This document shows positions 58,211-64,000 of a stretch of 64,000 nucleotides of DNA, piece by piece. Made by a program: the position numbers and the translations under genes. This DNA comes from Myotis daubentonii (lineage: Eukaryota > Chordata > Mammalia > Chiroptera > Vespertilionidae). The stretch lies in contig NC_081842.1 in the NCBI RefSeq assembly GCF_963259705.1, positions 37,909,796 to 37,973,795 on the forward strand, read 5' to 3'. The notes beneath the pieces were generated by a model, which saw nothing but the letters and a program-made list of their open reading frames with translations, made no database searches and had not been told where the DNA came from. The first letter of the stretch is position 1; every line of letters starts with the position of its first letter.

Positions 58211-59296
58211 CAATTGAGATAAATTACTTTATTCTAATCATAACTCTAAAAACTATATATTAAATATGTATTTAAAAAAAACCCCACCATAGCTTTGTGT
58301 TCAACTGAATTTCAGTTAATCTTTTGAGAAGACTGTGTTTGCTCAGGTTTTGACAATATGACCAGTTTCACACAGCACAAACTGCAGGGACGTCAATCAC
58401 CTTTTAGAGAATGTAGGTTGTGCAACGAATCCCAATTATCCAGCTTCCATGACAGGAGCGGTGATGGCTTTGCCTGGAATTTCAAAAATGGACTCAACTT
58501 GAAAGTGACATATTTCATTGTGCTCATTGCAAAACTGATGCCCTATCAGAAAACCTATTTTTCCACTGCCTCTAGAACATTGACCACTGCAAACAGATTT
58601 ACAGAGGTTTCACATATACTGCAGACAGTTCTCTCTGCAAGCCCCAAAGCAGAAAAAAGAATGCATCCAGATTTATGCCTTATTGCAAATATTTTGCACA
58701 CATTGTATTCATAGCTTGAATAGAGATGTTACGTAATAATTAGCTTTTTGAGTTAAAACATTTAAAAATTATTTTCTTCCTTTTATTTTGCACCAAGTTT
58801 ATATTTTAAAATAGAAATATGAGCTGTTTGGGGAAGGGCTAGAATTAGGTTTGAATCTGATTTAATATGTGTTGAAATCTCCATTCAAGAGGTCCACGTC
58901 AATTAAACAAAGATTGTCTCTGTGAAATGTCTTTTAAGAGGAGGCATTTTACAAGGAAACATGCTTTCCTCACCAACTTTCCAAATGTGTCCGAGTCACA
59001 CAGCTTAGATTTATGTCAAGTTCTTTGTAGAGCTTTAAACTTAAGACAGACCTTTGAAATGAATTAGCCTTTGCTTTACAGGTATGTGGAGAGCTTACAA
59101 TGAAAGGCAAATGTAATGAATCCAGTGAGGAAAGACATCAGGATCCCAACCCTTGAGTCCTGATCCAGTGCTGGTTTTAAGACCTTAAATTCTTCAAGCA
59201 CTTGATCTTCTCACAGAGGTTATGGAGTTTCAGGATGCTTACACATTGAAGAGTTAAGCAGATATAAGCTGGTGTCATGGACCTTTAGATTTTTTC
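58211..59296. other. Unassigned; one 118-codon frame
   Basis: The plus frame 58358-58714 has no recognised domain. The block 58850-59150 is free of simple repeats and could be constrained non-coding DNA. Confidence 0.35.
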
Positions 59297-59720
59297 CTAG
59301 TCCAGCCATTTCTTTAAAAAAATTTTTTAAATATATTTTTATTGATTTCAGAGAAAGGGAGAGGGAGAGAGAGAGAGATGGAAATATCAAAGATGAGAAA
59401 GAATCATTAATTGGCTGTCTCCTGCACACCCCCTACTGGGGATGGAGCCCACAACCTGGGCATATACCCTGACCAGGAATTGAACAGCGACCTCCTTGTT
59501 CATAGGTTAACACTCAACCACTGAACACACCAGCTGGACTCTAGTCCAGCAATTTCTAACTTGAGTGCCCTGGCCAACTGTGCTGGAATCATCTATGCTG
59601 CTGATCAAAATATGGTGCTGGCTTCTCTCTTTACCTTCAGATCAGGATCTCAGGGGAGGTTTGGTGATTGTCATTTTTATCAAAGCATTTAGGTGACCTT
59701 CTGTACAGTTGGGATGGAGA
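59297..59720. mobile_element. MER5-like hAT MITE with a VES at its edge
   Basis: 59541-59720 reads 'gtccagcaatttctaacttg', 'ctggaatcatctatgctgct', then 'ttatcaaagcatttaggtga', similar to MER5. The VES inserted in its first bases, since its target duplication is MER5-like sequence. Confidence 0.55.
59314..59540 (-). mobile_element. VES SINE with 17-bp target duplication
   Basis: Antisense VES: 'ttttattgatttcagagaaa', 'ctgcacaccccctactgggg', 'accactgaacacaccagctg'. The duplication ctagtccagc(c/a)atttct lies at 59297-59313 and 59541-59557. Confidence 0.96.
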
Positions 59721-61040
59721 AGCACCCCCACCCCCATCTTGTGTTCTTCAGCTGAGAAAATAGGAAATGAAAGAATTTCAAGTATTTGCATCATAGCTCA
59801 AGGTCAGCCAATGTCAGACCCATCTGAACTTTCCTCTAAATGACTCTGACTCCCCTAATACTAGTCTATACCATATGCTGCACTAATTAAAGGGGCATGG
59901 GGGAAGAACATATTTTAGATGCATTTTCAACAATAATGATTTTAAAAAATATTTTGCTTGAAATAAAATTAACCAGATTCCTTTCACCCAGTTATTCTTT
60001 AATCAAGCTTTTACTATCAAACTTTGCAATAACATTCTTCAGACACTTTAACAAGCAAGTTTTCCTAAGCCCTCCTTCAGTTTTTAAGGTATATGAGGTT
60101 TAAGAGAATGTACGAAGATGCCCATATATTTTTTCTGTGGAAGTTGAAATCATTTAGGTAGGTTTATGTAAATTTTATGCAAATCAAACACAGTTTATGC
60201 CCCAAACTTATGGTGATCGTAACTATTTTATGCACCAAAAGTTGGCCTTCAGGAAGATCTTGCCGAGGACTGATGTTCTATGCAGCCTCCTTCTGCCTGG
60301 ATTTTTGTGACATTCATCATCGTCCTACTTGGAAACTCACAGACTTGCAGTACGTGAATAGAGGGCTGAAATATGACCCTCTTTTCCTCCAACCTAGGCT
60401 AAACTCTCACTTCAAACATTTGGGGGCTGACTCTGTGGAGTTTCCTTTCTAATTCCCCAGCACTGCTCATCTTGATTCATTTATGCCACAAAGTAACAGT
60501 TGTTTAGATTACAATTTTATTGAGTAAAAAGATACACTCTAAGATGTATGGAAAACATGACTAAATTTCATTAGATTTAAGAGTGACTGTTTGCCAACAT
60601 CTAATTTTAGAAAGAATAAGTTCCTGACAATGCAGCTTGAGAGAATATTTTAAGAGGTGATGATTTCATTAATTTCCAGAGCCTTATAGCCAGCTGGCAA
60701 AGGTTTTTCTATACCATTGTGGCTTGCCTTTGAAATTACTTTCTTTTCCTAAATTAGCCTGTTTGAGTTAAAATGACACACTAGCAATAATAATAAGATA
60801 AAATTGACCTCTTTGTATAATCTTTAAGTATCTTGGCTAACTTAAATAATAGTACCTGAGTTTATACTGCTGCAGTGTGCTCTGTAAAAAGAGATTGGTA
60901 TTAGGGACATTTATTGATCCCCATATTAGTTTTACTGGCAGATAAATAACACATAAAAATGGAATCATATACACAGAAAGCAGAAAAAGACTTCTAACCT
61001 TAAGAAGGAATTTCCCATTTACATCTCCAACATCTAGTTG
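59721..61040. other. Unassigned AT-rich DNA
   Basis: No recognised element; frames up to 91 codons (60177-60452) without resemblance. Confidence 0.4.
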
Positions 61041-61250
61041 TCTCACTTGTGGTGGTAGAAAGAACACTAAGCTTGGAGCCAGAGGATCCAGGTTCAGAGG
61101 ATGGTTCTGCCACTGTACCTATGTGTGTTTCGATCAGTAACAGAACTTCTCTGAGCCTCAGTTTCCTCATCTCCAAAATGGGGATATTAATGCTAATGTT
61201 GCCTTCTTCACATAGTATTATAAAAACAAAATAATAAATGTGAGCAACAG
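61041..61250 (+). mobile_element. MIR SINE
   Basis: Well-preserved sense MIR: 'gcttggagccagaggatcca', 'ctgagcctcagtttcctcat', 'ctccaaaatggggatattaa'. Confidence 0.8.
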
Positions 61251-61792
61251 GAGGAGAAACTTCACTCCCCAGAATTCTAAGGAGTTTGTCTCATGGAGAG
61301 AAAAAAAGTCAGAGAGCGTGGTTAGAATGTAGGATATTGTATTTGCATCCTACAGTGTGTGCAGGGGAGTGTCCTGGATCAGGTCAATCATGTCTGAGCA
61401 GCAGGAGGAAAGGAGAGCACAGGGGGAAGGGGGTCTCCTTGGTGCTGTGAGCATAGCACTCCCAGGAAAGAAAGGTTTAGAGAGAAGTATCTATTCTAAT
61501 ATATAAAAACCTAGGGTCCATAACATCCAAAACAACCAAAGGCTCAACCAACCGGAAGTCAGTGCTGGGTTGCCATGGCTGACTCCGAAGGGGGCTGCAA
61601 ATCAGGCCCAAGAGAGGCCTGGAGAGAAAAGCAGGGTCTGCTCTGTAGCCTCCGTGGCAGCTGTTGATTAGCACTTGCCTCTCTCTTTTGCTCCAGGCCT
61701 GGCCAGCAGCTGAGCCTCTCTTTCCCTTGGGCCTCCGCTGGGGCTGCTGATCAACCCCACCTCCCTGATCAGGCCCATTGATAGGCCTAGTG

Positions 61793-61960
61793 ACGCTGAT
61801 TGGCATAGAAACTGACCAATCAGAACCAAACCTGGGTGAAGTGTGAGGAGCCAATGGCTGCCTAAGAGGTGGAGCTTTTGATGCTGACTGGCATAGAAAC
61901 CAACCAATCAGAACCAAATCTGGGTGAACTGTGAAGGCAGAACCTAAGGTGGGGGCTGAG
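61793..61960. repeat. 86-bp duplication inside a Helitron
   Basis: 'gctgattggcatagaaactg' at 61796 recurs as 'gctgactggcatagaaacca' at 61882, with 'caatcagaaccaaacctggg' repeated likewise. The second copy is incomplete. Confidence 0.85.
61797..61911 (+). promoter_or_regulatory. Cluster of CCAAT-box (NF-Y-type) motifs
   Basis: gaccaatcag (61814-61823) and aaccaatcag (61902-61911) match RRCCAATSRG fully; agccaatggc (61849-61858) misses the last base; an inverted one is at 61797-61805. Spacing suggests copied promoter-type sequence; activity is not shown. Confidence 0.45.
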
Positions 61961-62164
61961 GAGGGGTTTAAAGAGCAACAGCTGTTTGGTGTAAGGTGTA
62001 AGAAAGCAATTCAATTTTTTAATGACCAGTTTGGCAGTATATTGCATATGGCTGGCTATACGTCCAGATATAGGGATTATGTATTTTTTGTCAGCCAGGA
62101 GCATCTCCTCCTGATGAAAAAGGCTTTCTCCCCCTATTTAAACAATCCTATCCTATATAATCTA

Positions 62165-62789
62165 TCTATACTACTAAAAGGGTAATATGCTAATTAGACC
62201 GGGTTGACAGGCCATCTTCCAAATGTCTGACTTCCTTCCGGACAAAGCCATGGTGGTGGGGGCCAAGGCAGAGGCTATTTGGGGCAATCAGGCCAGCAGT
62301 GGAGGGTCATTGGGGGTGGGATCAGGCTGGAAGGGGAGGGCATTTGGGGACGAGATCAGGCTGGCAGGAGAGGGTAGTTAGGGGCAATCAGTCAGGCAGG
62401 CAGAGAGGTTAGGGGCAATCAGGCAGGCAGGCAGAGGCAGTTAGGGGTGATTAGGCAGGCAAGCAGGTGAGCAGTTAGGAGCCAGTGGTCCCATATTGCA
62501 AGAGGGATGTCCGATCACCGGTTTAGGCCCAATCCCTGTGGGTCGCGAACAATGAAAATACATCCTGCATATCAGATATTTACATTACAATTCATAACAG
62601 TAACAAAATTACAATTATGAAGTAGCAATGAAAATAATTTTATGGTTGGGGGTCACCACAACATGAGGAACTGTATTAAAGGGTTGTGGCATTAGGAAGG
62701 TTGAGAACCACTGGATTAGAGAGGGTGCAGGCTGGGCTGAGGGAATTCCCCCCCACCCCATGCACAAATTTCATGCACTGGACCATTTG
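62165..62789 (+). mobile_element. HeliBat-type Helitron interrupted by a SPIN fragment
   Basis: 5' end 'tctatactactaaaagggta' then 'atatgctaattagaccgg'. Array of 'ggcaggcaggcagaggcag' type units at 62390-62470. After the SPIN piece it resumes 'gagagggtgcaggctgggct', then the hairpin 'tgcacaaatttcatgcac' and a mutated terminus (CTAG changed to about TTTG at 62786-62789). Confidence 0.9.
62534..62714 (-). mobile_element. SPIN-family hAT MITE, one end lost
   Basis: Right end 'ggttgagaaccactg' is a hAT terminus. Inside, 'gcatatcagatatttacatt', 'tttatggttgggggtcacca' and 'gaggaactgtattaaagggt' fit the SPIN (SPace INvaders) non-autonomous consensus, a hAT known for horizontal spread among tetrapods. 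The other end starts at 'ctgtgggtcgcg', so the first 14 or so bases are missing, and no 8-bp duplication is seen. Confidence 0.85.
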
Positions 62790-62794
62790 TCTGA

Positions 62795-63730
62795 TCTAAT
62801 GAAAGGCTAATATGCAAATTAACTGTCACTCCGCCACAAAGATGACTGCGCCCATAGCAGCCAGGGTGGGATGCTGATGTAATCGCCCCAGTGTCCTACA
62901 CCCTGGCCTCAAACCTGGAGGGCGTTTGGGTAGGCAGCACACCCCCAGCCCAGTGGACACAATGCAGGGGGCCCTCTGTGTGTGAGCTACAGAGGAAACG
63001 CCTTTCTGACCGCTCATTGGCTAAGCTCCCTATACACTACCACTAGCAGTCTTCTTGGTAACTTGGGTAATAAGAATCCAAGGAGGTGATCTAGGGTTTT
63101 TCCACCACACTCCTGGAGGGAGAAACTAAAGTCTGCTGCTCGGGGGGCTAAGAAATGTCATATCCTGCCCTAGCCGGTTTGACTTAGTGGATAGAGCCTC
63201 GGCCTGCCGACCACAGGGTCTGGGTTCGACTCTGATCAAGGGCGTGTACCTAGCTTGCAGGGTCCTCCCTGGCTGGACTCATGCAGGAGGCAACCAATCG
63301 AAGTGTCCCTCTCACATTGATGTTTCTCTCTGTCTTTCCCTCTCTCTTCCAAACTCTAAAAATCCATGGACACATATCCTCAGGTGAGGATAAAAATAGA
63401 AAAAATAAATGTCATATCCTATGAAAGACACATCTTGAAAATGCCTAAAGAAAGTTGTCACTTTTTCGTGGTGAAGGGACTGGTGTTCATGTTGATGAAA
63501 ACACCTTGGCAGCTGTGGCTGCTGGAAGTGGCAGTAGCAGTGGGGTGATGGGGCTGCCACCTTCCCCTGATCAGCCCGGTCACCACCTGAAGAGGGAGGC
63601 CAGACTGCGGCTTAGGCCTAAGCCGTCAGTAGGACATCCCCTGAGGGCTCCCAGTCTGTGAAAGGGGGCAGGCTGGGCTGAGGGACCCCCCCCCCCACCA
63701 GTGCACAAATTTTGTGCACAAAGCCTCTAA
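62795..63730 (+). mobile_element. HeliBat-type Helitron with unusual interior and a VES insertion
   Basis: 5' end 'tctaatgaaaggctaatatg' then 'caaattaactgtcactccgc'. 3' end hairpin 'gtgcacaaattttgtgcac' then 'aaagcctctaa', giving CTAA (fits CTRR). The interior at 62890-63150 and 63421-63570 is unlike other copies here and includes an inverted CCAAT box (63013-63022). Possible captured DNA, source unknown. A VES sits at 63167-63406. Confidence 0.88.
63167..63406 (+). mobile_element. VES SINE with 14-bp target duplication
   Basis: Sense VES: 'ccctagccggtttgacttag', 'gggttcgactctgatcaagg', 'ggaggcaaccaatcgaagtg', tail 'ctctaaaaatccatgg'. The duplication aaatgtcatatcct lies at 63153-63166 and 63407-63420. 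Confidence 0.97.
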
Positions 63731-64000
63731 TATATATATATATATTGCTAAAATGCTAAGTGTCCTTCCGACCATCTGACTGGTTGCTATGATGCACACT
63801 GACCACCAGGGGGCAGACATTAAATGCAGGAGCTGCCGTTATGTGCACTGGCCATTTACAAAAAAGTGGTCCCATGGACCTGGTGCCCACAAAGCAACAC
63901 TTGGCTTCTCCCAAGTGGTACACAGGCCCCGCCACCACCCCGGAGTGATACCCCACCAAATTGTAGCCAACTCTGAAAGACCCAAGGCACAAATGTGGCC
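63731..64000 (+). mobile_element. HeliBat-type Helitron, 5' part, runs off the window
   Basis: Starts directly after the previous Helitron's CTAA with a TA run in place of the TC start, then 'aaaatgctaagtgtccttcc' and 'gaccatctgactggttgc'. Same lineage as 37135-37475, aligned through at least 250 bp. Cut by the window end. Confidence 0.87.
63803..63816 (+). promoter_or_regulatory. CTCF-core-like motif in a Helitron
   Basis: ccaccagggggcag fits CCASYAGRKGGCRS at all 14 positions, at the same place in the Helitron as in the copies at 35484, 37135 and 40467. The facing partner is lost here. Confidence 0.5.

Larger units (their letters stand above)
61495..62164 (+). mobile_element. HeliBat-type Helitron, divergent 5' family, 3' end unclear
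   Basis: 5' end 'tctaatatataaaaacctag' then 'ggtccataacatccaaaaca', a different 5' family from most others here. No CTAG hairpin before the next Helitron; the sequence runs to 'tcctatcctatataatct', where Helitron-like 5' text begins, so the 3' end is truncated or replaced. Interior has an 86-bp duplication rich in CCAAT boxes. Confidence 0.7.

Noticed and set aside
58358..58714. 118-codon plus frame as a gene
   Set aside because: No family resemblance and no supporting signals.

Overview
The window is mammalian nuclear DNA, almost certainly from a vespertilionid bat. The basis is the mobile-element content. There are about 17 HeliBat-type Helitrons: 5' ends like TCCTATATAATAAAAGG, a 3' GTGCACGAAATTCGTGCAC-type hairpin followed by CTAG, and insertion between A and T. 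There are ten to twelve VES SINEs, one SPIN-family hAT fragment, one long-armed hAT MITE, and Tc1/mariner-type elements. From general knowledge, HeliBat Helitrons are a hallmark of Vespertilionidae. I see no functional protein-coding gene, rRNA or tRNA gene. The sequence is intergenic or intronic, and nearly all short open frames are chance frames or lie in repeats.

Layout. 1-9 kb: old L2 and MIR copies, a MaLR-type LTR, one Helitron, and an old L1 3' end with an RPL21 processed pseudogene inserted in it. 9.1-13.1 kb: a nest in which an L2 is split by a Tigger-like DNA element, which is split by two head-to-tail Helitrons (one carrying a ~48-bp minisatellite, the other an 80-bp tandem repeat); beside it lies a decayed mariner whose left side is an inverted copy of its own right end. 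13-35 kb: mainly unique AT-rich DNA with MIR, L1, HAL1-like, MER5-like, VES and two Helitrons. 35-41 kb: a Helitron cluster, including three within 1.2 kb. 41-60 kb: sparser repeats, with single Helitrons at 45.6, 46.5 and 55.8 kb, a mariner MITE at 46.0 kb, a hAT MITE at 49.8 kb and a repeat-poor stretch at 51.2-55.7 kb. 61.5-64 kb: four Helitrons packed end to end, one interrupted by a SPIN fragment and one by a VES.

Nothing here works together as an operon or pathway. The most interesting points concern what the transposons carry. One Helitron lineage repeatedly carries a 14-bp sequence that fits the published CTCF core consensus, in two copies as an inverted pair. Another Helitron carries several CCAAT boxes in an 86-bp repeat. 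Helitrons occur as direct tandem joins, and a mariner has 167-bp inverted arms. All family names come from recognition by eye, not from a database search, so family-level names are safer than subfamily names.
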